A DNA stretch of 64,000 nt, from contig CM082587.2 in NCBI GenBank assembly GCA_040954595.2, positions 992,001-1,056,000 of the forward strand, written 5' to 3'. Below, piece by piece: positions 13,665-27,800 of this stretch. The stretch's first letter is position 1. The number at the start of each line of letters is the position of its first letter. Origin of the DNA: Balanoglossus misakiensis. Taxonomy: Eukaryota; Hemichordata. Under the pieces are notes generated by a model. The model saw only the letters and a program-made list of their open reading frames with translations, had not been told where the DNA came from and made no database searches. The position numbers and the translations under genes are program-made.

Positions 13665-16600
13665 CTGCAAAAAAGAAACAAAAAACCTTGATGAATCATT
13701 CTGAAAATCAAGTGCACTTAGCATTCGATTGCAAATGGAGATGTGCATTTAAAGAAGTTTTTCTGCAGTTGATTAATTTCAGATGAGATCTCAGCTATAC
13801 ACCAACTGATGTGGGTTGCGTGTGTAATCACTCTCTGTCATTTGAATTGGAATTAACTAAACATTCGGTGACATCGCATGCCAATCAATTATTCAGTATT
13901 CCATTCCCGGATTTTTTTGTCTTGATTACATCTCGTCTACAAGATCTGCATCTCTAAAACCAGCGAGGATCATCTAACTGTAGGAATACCTAGATTAAAG
14001 TATACATTAATGTGAAGATTAAGCCAATCACTGATTTTCACTTGAGGCATGTATAAATGGGCCATTACAATTTGTTATCAGAAGACATGTTTTGAACAAT
14101 ATATGGGCATAATGTATAATTCAGAGAAGATTTTTAAGGGATGCATTATTGAAAATTAGACATTCACTGAGCCTTATTCAAAGAAATCATATTTTATACA
14201 TACACAGTATGCAGTACATGATTATTTTTATTCCTAAATTAATACACTGATTCAGAATATTTTAGGTCTATCATGTGAAATTTAAAAAAAAATAATTCCA
14301 AAATGGAGGCCATTTTATAACATCAAGTGAACCAGGGAATTCTCAGATGGTCTTCAGATATTTCATCTCATCCATTTACAGGTTATTTACCGTAAATGGA
14401 TTTCCATAAACCATCTCACAGTCGGAACACCTGCACCCAATTTGACCAAGGTCAATTGCGTTGCGGTCTGCTACATACATGTACAGTTTTACTTCAGTGA
14501 AGCATCTTATAGTTATACACTCTTGAATTAAGATTATATTTTTCTTGCTATTTTGGCAGTATTCTCGTCCAAGATTACCAAAAAATTGGGGGGAAATGTA
14601 GATATAATAAAAGAGGAGCTCTTCATGAATGATGACAAACCGGCAGGTATACAATTTCCGATAAGACAGTCATTATCAGCCATTATGAATGAAATCATAA
14701 AATAATTGCATTTTATATATGTGTGAAATAAAAATATCACCCATAGTACCGGTATGTACATACAATATACATATAACGTAAAATGTCACTAGCAGTTTTC
14801 TTTTCATATGTCAGGTAATATTTGGAACAATTTGTATTCAAGTCAGGTTTTCCAAGATTTTTCCGATATCACACAATTTTTCGTGTCACTGGACTGAAAA
14901 AAGAATTACAAGATGAAAATTCCACTCTAACTGAACCGGGATCATTTCCATTTTAATCTCAATCTGTGAACGGAATAACAAAACATGAAACATTTCATCT
15001 GCACAGAATAGATTTAACATCATAACCACAGCTTTCATCTTGATTTTAACACATTACAAGTGTGTTAAAATTGCCGCAAGAATTTTGTGAAATGTGTATT
15101 CTCTGACAAAGTGAAATAATTCCAGATTACACTAAACTGACAGTTTTTATAAATCCTACATGCATTAATTAGGAAGGTTTGATTTAGAGAGAGGCTAGCA
15201 ACAATAATTATTATCCAAGCAAGCATGCAATTACTATGATTCCCATTCCATTTACTGCTCATCTTCTGATAAAATGACTTGTCAATTAACCTACCTGTCA
15301 ATTAACCTCTCTGTCACCCTGCTTGTACAAGCAAACATTTTCCCATCATTCATTTTTATCAAGATGTGTGATTTATATGACATTAGACAATTTAACTTTC
15401 AAAATCTCTATGTACAACAGTTTAAGTCTGATTTCAATATTTACAAAGTAACATATTCAAAGGGAAAAAGTAAAAAATGGAAAATAAGCTGACTTTGAAT
15501 ATGTTCAATTCAGCCAACATTTTGTGCCGTCTCACACTGCACTGCATTGTGGGAAGGGTCAGCTGATGTACCAGTATTTCTGTAGATGTGACAATTACAT
15601 GACTTTAGTATAATCAGAAAGGGCAACAGATTCAGTAATTTAATTGACATATGTCAATTAAGACCTAGATTTGATCCAAGAAGGGTTCATTAAAATCATT
15701 CATAATTAATCAACACATAACAATGCAACAAAACAGTGCAGGTCAGTTCTTTAAAGAAAACATCTCTGTATTGACACTCACAGACACTGCTATGAAACAG
15801 ACAGTTTAATAAATACCATTTCTTCCTGAAAATTGTCATTCTCTGAGAGAAAAAGACAGCAGCTCCGAGAGCCTTGAAAGGATATGGCTTTACGTGACCG
15901 TTTTGTATCAGTTGTTTTATCTGTAGAGGAACTACGGGTTTAAACTCTGTGTAACAGTTTCACTCTGCATGTGCACGTAGTTGACATGCAGAATACCAAT
16001 TTCCAAGGTCTTTTGCACAATTTGATATTCCACATGCGTGTGCCTGTGCGTGTGGACTAATCTGCATTGTGTTCACAAGGATGGGCAGCAAAAAGCTGAC
16101 AGCTATATACAGCAAAGTGGTTTGGCTGTGAGCTAAAACTAGCCCAGCTGTGAACAGATTAGGTCAATGGAAACTTGCAGCTTGGATTTTTGTGGATTAT
16201 AATTAAGATTTGTCATAAAAGGAAAATGTGAAAATTCTTCAGAAAAGGTTTGCAAAAGCTGGAACATTTTGACTGACGACTATAACCTTTGCGGTACTTA
16301 ACAACCACAGACATGAAAAATGAATAAAGCACTGATAGGGTTGTATATGCAGGATAAGAAAACTGATACTGGTGATAGTGTATAATATGTTACGCTAGAA
16401 TGAACAGTATTATACATTTATCTTCTTAGGATTTCCACAACTCATCTTTTTTTCATGACATGTCAGAATAAACCTTAAACACTCATGTGAGTACATTCAG
16501 ATTTCTGGCCACTCAAGGGCATTTTGACTGATGCATACAATGTGTCACGTCCATGTTGTAGATTCTCAATGGAAGATATATTGTTAACTGTCGGTTTAAA

Positions 16601-19600
16601 TGCAACTAGTCACTCATCATTGTCAGGTTTCCATGGAAAAGTTACATTATTTATCTGCTTATAACACAGTCTTTGAACACCTGCATGTAAGCATAAGAAT
16701 TGTTCATAATTTCTTGTATTCAGTGAGATTGGTCTAAACCAAACTCTTCATACAGAAAACTCTCGAACTGGCCATACACTTTTCCATTAATCACCAACTT
16801 AATTGTCACTTTATGTAACGCATTTTCACAAATTCAATCAGTAGACCAAGACCTCTTAATTCTAATTAAACATTGATCAAAATATCAAATTAGTGGTGTA
16901 TTCTCACACTTTATGTTGGGCTTTCCAAGAAAAGTGGAAAATCTTAATTACATGTATTTAGAAGAACAATTATTGTGATCGACTGCGGGCATGTCCCCCC
17001 CCCCCCCCTTCTAGAACGCCCTCATTAGTCATCTCTAGGTCTGGGATCATTGAATGTGATCTATATGTGTATGAATTAATTTTCAAATACCGCAGTGTAA
17101 ATGCATGCCATGGAACCTGAGGCATTTGCAGACATGACTGTATGAACAAACGCATAACCCTGCAAAGAAATCTCAGTGTGGTTCATTTTATAATTTCAGT
17201 CAATATGAATGGTATGTTTAGTAATTAAATTACCGATAAAATTACAAAAAACAAGGTGGAATAATGAAAACAATAATTGAATTACTTTGTGATATTGGCT
17301 GTTTGTAGCTGTTTGTAGCTGTTAAATCAGAGAATTTATGAACACAGACGGGATAAAAAACGACATGACTCTCAGACACATGTACAACACTTCCTGTCTA
17401 AATGACAGTAATGTACGATGTGATTTCGTCTTCCTGTCTTGAAGCTGACACTGTATAATACTGCAATTCATCTGTTCATGACAAGGCAATTAATGTGTCT
17501 AGCAACATAGTTGTCCAGATAGTGCTTGTGCCACCATTGAGTTTTATTTGGCTCTAGTAAAAATTACCATTTATCAACAAGAACATTTTACCAAATCATG
17601 AGCTCATATGCTAATTATTTTAATTTAAGATTCTCGGCTTTCAAAACATCACGTTCTTGTCTTTTGTATCACATTGAGCAATTAATCTTCAACTGATTAT
17701 CCTTACTCTGCAGAGCATAAGGCCAACGCTTTCAAAAATGACAGCTCTTCTTGTAACCATGGCAATGTCTGTCCACTTCCAGTATTGTTTTGTTTGAGAC
17801 TCATGTACGTGTCACATCTAAGCTACAGATATGTCAAATCATGTTTAATAATAATTAATAAAATAATGAAAATTACATGGCCAGTCATGTGTCTTCAAGA
17901 TCCCAGATATTGATTTACTTGATGAGAATTTTCCAAAGGAAAAGAAAGGCTAGCAGTTATATGAAATGTCAGTGTTGAATTTATGTGAGACGCAGAGACT
18001 GGCTTTTGATGCAGAATGAGAATCAGATATCACGCACAAATGAAGACACTGAACACCAATTCACGCCCTTTGATCTGAGCATGCAAGTATAAAGTACTTA
18101 ATACTGTGAAACCTTATTTTGAGGGAGTCATATAAATTCTTAATAGTCTGATCTGTTCAAAAAGCATATATCTGCATGATCACAGACTTGATATTGACTC
18201 TACTGGAAAGAGTCTATCAGCTGCCAGTGACTTTTCCTTGATTGAGTTCTGAACATAACAGGCTGTGTGATCAGTTTAGTTCTCTGCATAATAGGCCGTG
18301 TGTCTCTCCGGGATTTGCGCCGGAAAGAGCAACACTGATCAGGATCTGGGAAAAGGCAGCAGTGCAGCTCCACGGAACAAAATCCAACTGATGACCAAAC
18401 TAGATTAATCAGTTGATGTACTGCATGCATATGTGCTGATGCATTTTCGAACGCAATAACCTCAAAAATATGACGAACCATGCAGGGCTGACTGTACAGG
18501 ATTATTTCCAAATTTACTGAGGTTATATAATTATTTTTAGTTTCAAAATGATTTCTCAGAAGAAAAAATGCGAAAATACATATGGCGAACCATGTATTAT
18601 CTGAAATTGTCTTGCATATTAGATTAATCCCAAATTTCTCAATTAAGTTGAAAAGCCTTGAGTGCATATTATTTGTCTTTCTCTTCAATGTCAAGTGACC
18701 CTATTACATATGTTGAAGGTCAAACAAGAGAGCTGCAATGTCTACCAGGTGCACTTTCGAGAGTTTGATTGACATCCAGAATCTCTTCAAATATCAAGAG
18801 TCATAAATATTATTTGAATATCAAATTCATCATAATTAAATCACTCTTAATGAAAAGGCTTTATGCATGTATATGACAGATATGAGAGTTCAAATAGGAA
18901 ACTGATGTAATATACGATATAATGAGCAACTATTTCCTATATTATGATTTGAACATGAAGGCCTTTATAAAATATTTATAAATTTTTTGTCAGCTAATAT
19001 TTGTGCAAGCAAATTTTATGGTGACCCTGTCCGGCATGACACAAATGAGCTGTATTACACACACTCGGTTAATCTATAACCCACAGAATATTGCAGGATA
19101 TTTAATTAAAATGGTAGGGTTGGATTTCCAATGAGAAATATTTGAGTTGTTCAGAAGGCATCTATTGATCTCTTCTTGGAGAGAAACGGGTAAAATTGCA
19201 ACTCCACAAAGTTCTTATTTTTTCTTACTTTGACCATGTCAAATTTGGGGTGCATCCTCTTTACTTTCAGAGCTTTTGTCTTCTTGCTTATTTTTGGTGG
19301 ACATGAAAATTCTGTGACCAAATTTCTGTATAAATAGGCCAACAATTTGAGTTCAAATGGAGAATAACGGTCCACAATACAATGAGTATGTGTAAATGAA
19401 CACAGCATAAAGAACATCGAGCTCCTTTCTGTATTCAAGACTCACAAAATAAAATTGCCAGAAGCATGTGAACTCTACAATGAATTGAAAAAACCCTCAC
19501 AGCTATGTTGAAAAGGTTGTAAAATGTGGACAGAAGTCCCTTTTGTGACTGAAGGAGACTGGGGGATCTTAAACAGAAGACAACGTATGCTCTTTTTAAT

Positions 19601-22600
19601 CCAAAGCGGTTAACACCTTGAATAGTACAGAACAATGATATCTGTCAGTCCCAGAAATGAAATTGGAATTTATATTTGAAAAAATGCAAATTAGATTATC
19701 AAGAATATTGACAACTATCAAAGTACACTTCTCTTATTCAGTGGGTTTAGAATTTTGAAAATTATGATTGAAATGTTGAAAATGCAGAGTAGACAGTGAT
19801 GGCACTTGTGTGCATTGTACATAAAACATTATTCTTGTACCAATTCTGAACTTTTGCGTGGAAAAATGTGTATTCATCAAATGAATTCAGAAGCTTGTGA
19901 CCTGAGGTCATACGCACTTTGAAGAGATAATGATCTGATTGCCATTGGTTGTGAGAGACAATTAATTTTATTGACATAATAATTGTAGCTTTAATATTAC
20001 TCTCATTAAAATCAAATTATTCTTGAGGAAGTTGTGATGAACAAGCATTCACTAGAAAATAAATCAACACAATGGGCAGACTATTTCATTTCCTGAGATG
20101 AAAGTGAGCAAACATTCCATTAGAAAACGCGCAAACACTACCTTTCAACAGTTATCAATTATGGACATTCATACTTTGTAATTGAATATTTACAACTGAA
20201 AGATATTTTGCATAGTTGAATCAATCTAAATTGACTGCAAAATTGTTTCCCCTCACATTGTAATCACTCATTTTGCAATTTACTTTAATTAGACTTATTA
20301 GATATGACTTCCTGTATAAAAATCATGTCCTGTAATAGATTTTTGTTGACTACATTTTGATCAAGAATTTTATGTTAAATTAATCAATAAATGTTTTGTG
20401 ACTGGTGCTGTTATTTTCGGCCCTTAAGTTTCAGCTTAGGCCATTTTAACAAAATATTTATAACACCCCTGTATTCAGCAGTGAGATTGTCTGGCACCAT
20501 TATACATGACAATCAGGGTGTCACAACCCTGCATTTACCTGAACAATTTGACACCCCTGTGAAGTAAACTCAGCCATTGAATTTTGTGTACACCTGCAAC
20601 AGTATATGCATCCACTACGCAAACCTCAAGAAGCCTTCCCATGTGACCTATTGATTTTCTCGCTGGCCATGATAAACTGTTTTCTTTATCTCCAGTTAAA
20701 GTGGCATGATTCTAAACACATAATTCTGTTTAGTTCAAGTGTTTGACGGATTGAAAACTGACCTTATGAGGTGCGGCCAGAGTCAATTATTTTTAAGGAC
20801 TCCACAGAAGACAATGACATTGCTTGTTTGGTGAACAGAATAGATGCACTGAAATATCGTTACTATGCCAACTGATATGCTAAATTCTAACAATCTGCAT
20901 TACTAGTGCCCAAATGCCTTGACTGTTCAATAACAGTACATGTAATTAGCATATGCAAATATAATACCCAGCATTCCAGTGTTACAGGTCAACAATGTTT
21001 GAAATCGTGGTGTCATGACATAGAGGAGGTCACATCATTGAACATTAATCTTATTTGTCAACAGAAACCCTGCATTATACGTGAAATACGGAATCCATTT
21101 TGGAGACAGTACAGCTTTAAAGAAATTCCAAGTTTTACTCTTTTCAGTATTCACAGCCTTCATAAAATGGAACTGACCACTGAAGGTTTCTGAAAGGTCA
21201 AAGAGGTTGATAACAGAACTTGAAATATTAATAAAGACAGGCACTTCTGTTGAATACAAGATTAACATTGCGTCGTTATAATAAAAAAATCTAAATCTAC
21301 CAGCGACAGGGTAGACTATTAGAGTTTGCCCGGAAAAGTGATATGAATTTAAAATGTGCAATACAAGCAATACCGAAGACATTCGGTGCAGACATTAGAC
21401 TGCCGAAGCAAACAGTCTAATTTTGAAACCTGTCTGAAATGAATACCTTCCCTATACCCATAATTTAGACATGATAAACCGTGTAAAAACACTTGAAGAC
21501 AAATCAAGCTTTTGCAAACCTAACAGTTTTCTCAGTCCCTTTGTATTCTATGTTTACACAGGTTTTCGTTTAGAAACTGGTAAATTTACTCATGTAAAAC
21601 TGATGGGTCCACTTTGAGTATCACATAATAGATAGGCTGAGGAGCTTGATTGCTAATGCAACTGTCAGACTTGAGGGGATGTAGCTAGCTTTAAAATCTT
21701 AATGACTACGATTACTGAGACTGTAGGTACCAGGAGTCAAGACTCACAGTGACGAGACAGAATATCTTAAATAAAACTTAACAAGCGGAAGAAATGCATA
21801 TACAGACAACAAAAAGATGGAAATATATTTGTTGGTTTTGTGTGTAAACCACTGTGTGATGTAATATTAATATGAAAACTACCTCTCTGGAATTGCCTTT
21901 CCATACTCAATCTCTGTCCATCAATCTTGCATCTTTTATTACAGTGATGTGATGCGTGCAATAACCATGAAATATGTATCATATCATATCCTATCATATC
22001 CGATCATAAATCATATATATATAATGAAAGGCAGAAAGTCAGATTTTTTTATTTTAAAAAGACAAGATCAGTCTACTTTGATGCCAGTGTTTTCATGAGT
22101 TTTGACTGCAGGGCTGTGCAGACGCAATAATATCAGAAATGAAATGAAAAGACGTCCAGAGGTGATGTATAATTCATGATGAGGCCATACCTATCTTTTT
22201 TGCATCAAATAAGACGTGCTTCAGGCAGCAATTTCTCCTGTAGTGCTCAAGCAGTGCTTTTAATCTGTGAGTTCCAAATTACGCATCAACCAGGACACAT
22301 ATGAATACAACATAATATTGCTTCTCAGCAATAGTGGACATCTTTTTCATATCAAGATATAAAAAGAATTCACTACAACATTCAAAACAGCCATTCACTT
22401 GCACTTCATAATTTAATTCAAAATTCAGAGTGTAAAAAAACGAAAATTTCATTCTATATTTAATCCTAATGAGAACGGACTGGCTACACATTAATTCATC
22501 ACCATAAAATATTTATTATCTTGTAAATTTTCTTTAACAGGTCATAAAGTCCTGTTTATTACTCCAAGGGGAGTGCTCTACATACTTTATTAGTCGAAGG

Positions 22601-24786
22601 TGTCAGCTATAGAGGACTTTAATTTACCAGTTGTGCCCTTAAGGCACTTTTACAAACTGTATGTTCATGTAAAGTCACTGCACAGACTAAGGCATATAAT
22701 GCTCGGTCTGCTGTAACAAAAAATACAGACTCGTATACCACAGAATTTTCTGAGGTTATCTGTCTGTGAACTGTGAACAGAAGATTTGTGAAATCAATAT
22801 TTAATATGATACATCAGAAATATGGCTGTATTTACCAAGTGTATAATAGTACAGTGGAGCTTCCCTCTAAGTGAACATAAAGTCATTTGGTTGTAATGAA
22901 AGAAAAAGGCATCCCCCATATGTCCATTCATTTCCAGATGTTTTTGTCAGTCGGCGTGTTTGATTGTCAAGAGTAGTAACAGTATGTACTGTGTTTATCC
23001 GGTCATTTTGAAGCAATTTCGATGCAAGCCTACACTACCATTACATGTTTTGTATTTTTCCCACACGTAAGCCACTTAGGCTTTGTAGCCATGGGACTTT
23101 CACATCGAATGCAGATTTGCTCTGCCTCGAAAAATTGATGGCAATCATAAAACTACGAAGCGAGGCAGCTAGGTGATTCCCTCCATAAGAATTATCAATC
23201 TGGACTGTTTCAGTTATTATGTGTTCACGGCAAATGTCAGGAGAGCCCCCATGGTATGGTTTTGTTCGCCTGAAATCAAAGGTGGCTGTATATAATCATC
23301 CCCAGACCCCAAGCACGGTAAAACCCAGATGTAATTTGTCTGTTTATGGAAATGTCAGGTATTCCAGAGGTGATTGGGAGAGAGAGAATTCATGTGCCGG
23401 ATCAGTCGAGCCGCAATCGAATTCTGATCTGCTGCAGACTCCCTATAGAGTGATATTTTAGACGTGGATGTCTGTCCATTGTTGTAACAGAAGCTATACT
23501 GTCTGAATGGTGATCACATGAACTATCATCTATGTGTCTCATCATCACCACCACCATCATCACGATTATCATCATCTTCATCATCATCATCATTTACATA
23601 TAGTTAAAGGGCACACTTCCTTGCTTGGACATCCAAGTGAAAATCTGTGATTGGCTAGATCTCAACTTTCTACAGTAACTATTTTGCATAAGTGACCATA
23701 TACATGTACATTAATACACCACAATAGGTAAAAAGCCTGTGATTATGACAATACAAATAAAGCCTGTTAACAAGTTCTGTAAAGTCAATCAAAGTTAAAC
23801 TCTCTTTCAATCGCAAAGCTAGCTAATGCATTGTTGATTAATTGAACAAGAGGTTAGCCATCAACAGTCAACACAGCCATTATCTGCCACGAAGGTGGAA
23901 ATGTATATTCGGTTTAATAAAAAATAGAAAAGGTGACCTACCTTATGGATATTCCGTGCATAAATGACAGGCCAAGATGTCAATGTATTCATCGTCTCCT
24001 TTGTTGGTGATGTTTTGGTCCTTTTTCCCTTTATATGCAGTTGTAGGGTGCATGCCCAGTAGGTTGAACACTTGCCAAGTCAAACTGTGTGTGGTGTTTG
24101 CTGATTTGGACATACGATAGCTCTTCATTGGCAGGGTGCCAAGTGAAATTCAAGGTCAGTTTGCTCGCTGTGGTCAGTTGTATTCGCTTGGGTCGTGAAC
24201 TTTGCGTCAGTGTAAATAAGTGTCGTCTTAAAAACATTAAAACCGACACAAAGTCAAATTCAACTGCTTGATTGGAGAGGCTGTTGATTTACCTTAATAC
24301 ACAAGCCTTTACTTTTATCCCTGAAGTGTTCTTTCATAAAGTTTAATATCCCTTATTGTTCGAGGTTGCCTAGCAACTAGTGATAACCGTTGCCATGGTG
24401 ATTCGCGAGGTCTGGATTTCAATCGCAAGTGTCAAGTTCCTCCAGTGCTTTTCTGAACCCACTGAAAGGAGCAATAAATGATCAATCATGTTCCAAGTGA
24501 CGCGTGTAATTCTTAGGGCGGTTCACCGTTCACCGATCCCATTTAAAGTCCTGTAATATGCAAACCAGTAGGGCTTACATCTGTGAAAGCTTTGAGTCAT
24601 CTGATACCTTCGTAAATTATGCGATTTTTATTTCCAATTTGGAAAAAGAAATAATCGCTTTTCGCGTTTGCTGGCTCAAATATGATGAACTCTTCGTGCA
24701 CTAAAACCACCTGTTGATTTTAAGTCTTTCGAGATTTAAAGCCAGATGAAATGTCCATGAAATTCTGCTTTTCGGCGGAAATTGAG
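13665..24786. other. Long AT-rich region without a recognised gene
   Basis: Eleven kilobases with no frame over about 165 codons and no recognised domain on either strand. The longest frame (18200-18694, minus) reads as random sequence. Simple repeats inside include a 14-base C run at 16995-17008 and an imperfect CAT run near 23528-23594. If the minus-strand transcript proposed at 12541-13664 is real, most of this stretch is its intron. Confidence 0.5.
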
Positions 24787-24792
24787 TTTATT
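24787..24792 (-). promoter_or_regulatory. Candidate poly(A) signal of the AJM1-like gene
   Basis: AATAAA on the minus strand, 25 bases past the stop codon at 24817. If used, the 3' UTR would be unusually short. A second AATAAA at 24627-24632 is an alternative. Confidence 0.45.
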
Positions 24793-24816
24793 CTGAGTTG
24801 CAACCACATGTGGAGT

Positions 24817-27800
24817 TCATTTTGTATTATCATGTCTGTGTCTAGGACTTTTTATTTCCGGCGATTTCCCCGATTCCTCCATGGCGATAGCGACGCTGCT
24901 CTCAAGTCTTTCAATCTCAGCGTCAAGGTCGATGTTTTCTAGCAGCTCTGGGTTCAAGTTGGTCACCCATCCAAGTGCGTCGGGGTCACTGGTAGGCATG
25001 ATGACACACATGAACTGTTTTCCGCTTCTTGGATCAATGGGATATATGCTCATCGGTGCGAAACTTTCGTTGTCTTCAACCCAAGCGCATAACTTATTGT
25101 AGACTGCAGGATAGCGATGACGCAGACTAACTCCTCGTTGTCGCAAATTTCTTTGGATGTTGATGAAGCAAACTTGGCGCGATTTCTTATCCAGTCCGCC
25201 GGTGCTTGGTGATCCTGGTGGGGCTGTGAGGATCATTGTTTCCAAATTTTCTTTCACTTTTGGTGTCTCTCGTCTGGGACTCATTAATTGTTCACTCAGT
25301 CGAACTTTAGCGCATTTCTTTATTGTTGTACCTTCGTGTCTTGGAAGCGGTTTCCTTGGTGGCTCGTTGCTAACAACTATTGCCACATTCAGAACAAACT
25401 TCATCTCTGGATTATACGTCTTGCACATCTGAATCAAAACTTTCATGTGTTCGCCTGTAACGCCAGATTCTTCCAGTTCCCGCAATGATGTAAAAGTCGG
25501 CGGTATTTCCATCTCGCAGACGCCCGATTTTAGATATTCCTCGGCAGAATCTGGATCGCCGAAAAGTAACATCAGGCAGCCTCTACCGCGAGACAGATAT
25601 CCAGTACGTGCAACTCTGGAGAGCGCCTGTTGAGATTCATCATCATATCGACTGTGGTAAATGATATGTTTACAAGCACTGCTAACGCGGCTAAAAATAC
25701 ACTTTTTCTTGTGTTTTTCCCAGTGTGTTTTTCGACACTCACGCGAGCAGTAATATGTATAGCAGTTGTGACACGATTTGTATGTTTTCCTGGCCTGTTT
25801 TAAGGGCATGGTTTTGCCGCATTTTTTATTTCTGCATTTGACCATGATGAGTTCCTCGCCGAGTATATCCTCCTTTTCATCACAAGTATCACCCCCCTCA
25901 TCCAACCTGTGCTCATGGTGATCGCTTTCATCCAATCCCGTTTCATCTGTCGGGGACTTGACAACAACAGAGTCCAACGTGGCTGTACTGACGTCAGTTG
26001 ATGTGGTGATCTCCTCTTCGTTCGCGGTTGGACTTTCCGGAAAGTCGAAGAAACTCAGTTCGGCGAACTCTCGTTCTTTCTCCAGCTGTTTCCCTATATC
26101 GTGCACGCTTGTCGTTGGACTGGGCGACAATGCTAAGAGACTATCGATAACCTCCTCCATGGTTGTCCCCGGTGCGTGGATAGCAGAATCACTCGACATG
26201 AAAGTGTCCTTGTGGTACGCCTTCTCGTAGAAACTGCTATCGTCCTCATTCAGGGACGTGTCTGTGATGGTTATGGCCAGGTCTTGGTGGCTACCAGGTG
26301 CATGATCCCGTCTTTTGGCCAGATCTTGACTGGAATATGAAATGATCGGGAAATGTCTATGATATCCTTCCCTAGGGCTTCCATCTGGATTGTAATTCGG
26401 ATCAGGTCGCGGACGTGATCGATTTGAGAGATCGTCAACACTTAGGGAAACAACTCTGATGTTATTCATCGAAGATAATTCATTCCTCACTTTTAAGTTT
26501 TCCAGCGACTTTGAGGATCGCCTTTCCGCCGGAGGGCTTAACAGACTCGTCGTTTTCATACCAAATGTTTTATTGGCATCGAAATCAAACCCTCCCTCCT
26601 CTCTGACCGTCGGTAACGAGTCTACTCTTTTCCCAATTATGGACGTATCGCTCTTTCGTAATGGGCTGTAGTTATCTCGCAGCGATCCATTATCGGACGG
26701 CGTCTCGTGGAAACTGAATGAGCCTAATCGATGCTGCGGTTTGGTCAAGGCGGAATCGCTCTTTCTCCACGTTTCTTCGTCGGATGCGAACGCTTCCTCC
26801 ATTCCGAATGAGCTGAGTCTGTGAGCGTTAGCGAGATCGGGTTGAGTTTTGTACTTTGTCAGCTTGCCAGGAAGATCATCTGCAGAACTTGCAAATGCTT
26901 CGTACCTCTCCATACAAGTCAACGTTAAGTCCGTTTGACTGCCGGATGTGACGGTTTTTGGCTTTTTGTCCGGAGCGTCATCTTCGGACACCAATGGTTT
27001 TATCTCGACGTAAAAATTCGGTGACTGTCTCCGTGTCGGTGTTATGCTTGTCGGATGTCTTGATTTACTGACTGTAGAGGTATTTTTAAGTATTGAGGTT
27101 GTGTCATCTTTCGGAGAGCTGTCTTGTTCTTTGAACAAATAAAATGATGAGGGAGAACCCGCCGCGGATGATGGTGACTCTCTTCCTGGGGAGATCTGAA
27201 TCAAGGGCGGAGGTGTCACGCAATTTGAATACGGAGAGTCTTTGTATTTAGGAGATGATGACACAGATGGTTTCAGGTACAAAGAAGACAGTTTTTCCTC
27301 TTCACTTTCGATACTGTCTGGCGACGTTGCTGGTCTGCGTTGGCTTGAAATGAGCGCTTTTTGGTCGCTGAAAGTTGGCCATTTTCGCTCCGGTGATGAC
27401 GGTTTTCGTTCTGGTGACGGTAGCGACCGCAGCGAAAACTGTCGACGCTCTGGCGAAGTTGGTGGTGTTTTTGCCGTGTCTGTACCAGAGAAATCGGACC
27501 TCAGTTTCCTTGGTAATGTTTTGGACGGAGACGTAGGCGTTTTGGGAACTATGGGACAATCTCTGTCGCATTCTGATTCAGACTTGCTCAAGGGGCCGTC
27601 TTGATAAGTCTGGTTAGTTCTGGTAGAACTATAAGAAGGACTTTTTGTTTCTGTAATAGTCCGATCAGACGCCGACGTAGACGATGAACCCGATTCTGAG
27701 GTACAGCTGCCATCGGGCTGACGACTATGAATGATGGTCTCCCGATTAAAAGATGTTGGCGTCAGTTTTGATCTGGTCTCTTGTATTTGTGGGGATGGAC

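Noticed and set aside
18200-18694. 164-codon minus-strand frame
   Set aside because: No domain, signal or compositional bias, and no splice partners that extend it; such a frame can occur by chance in 11 kb of non-coding DNA.
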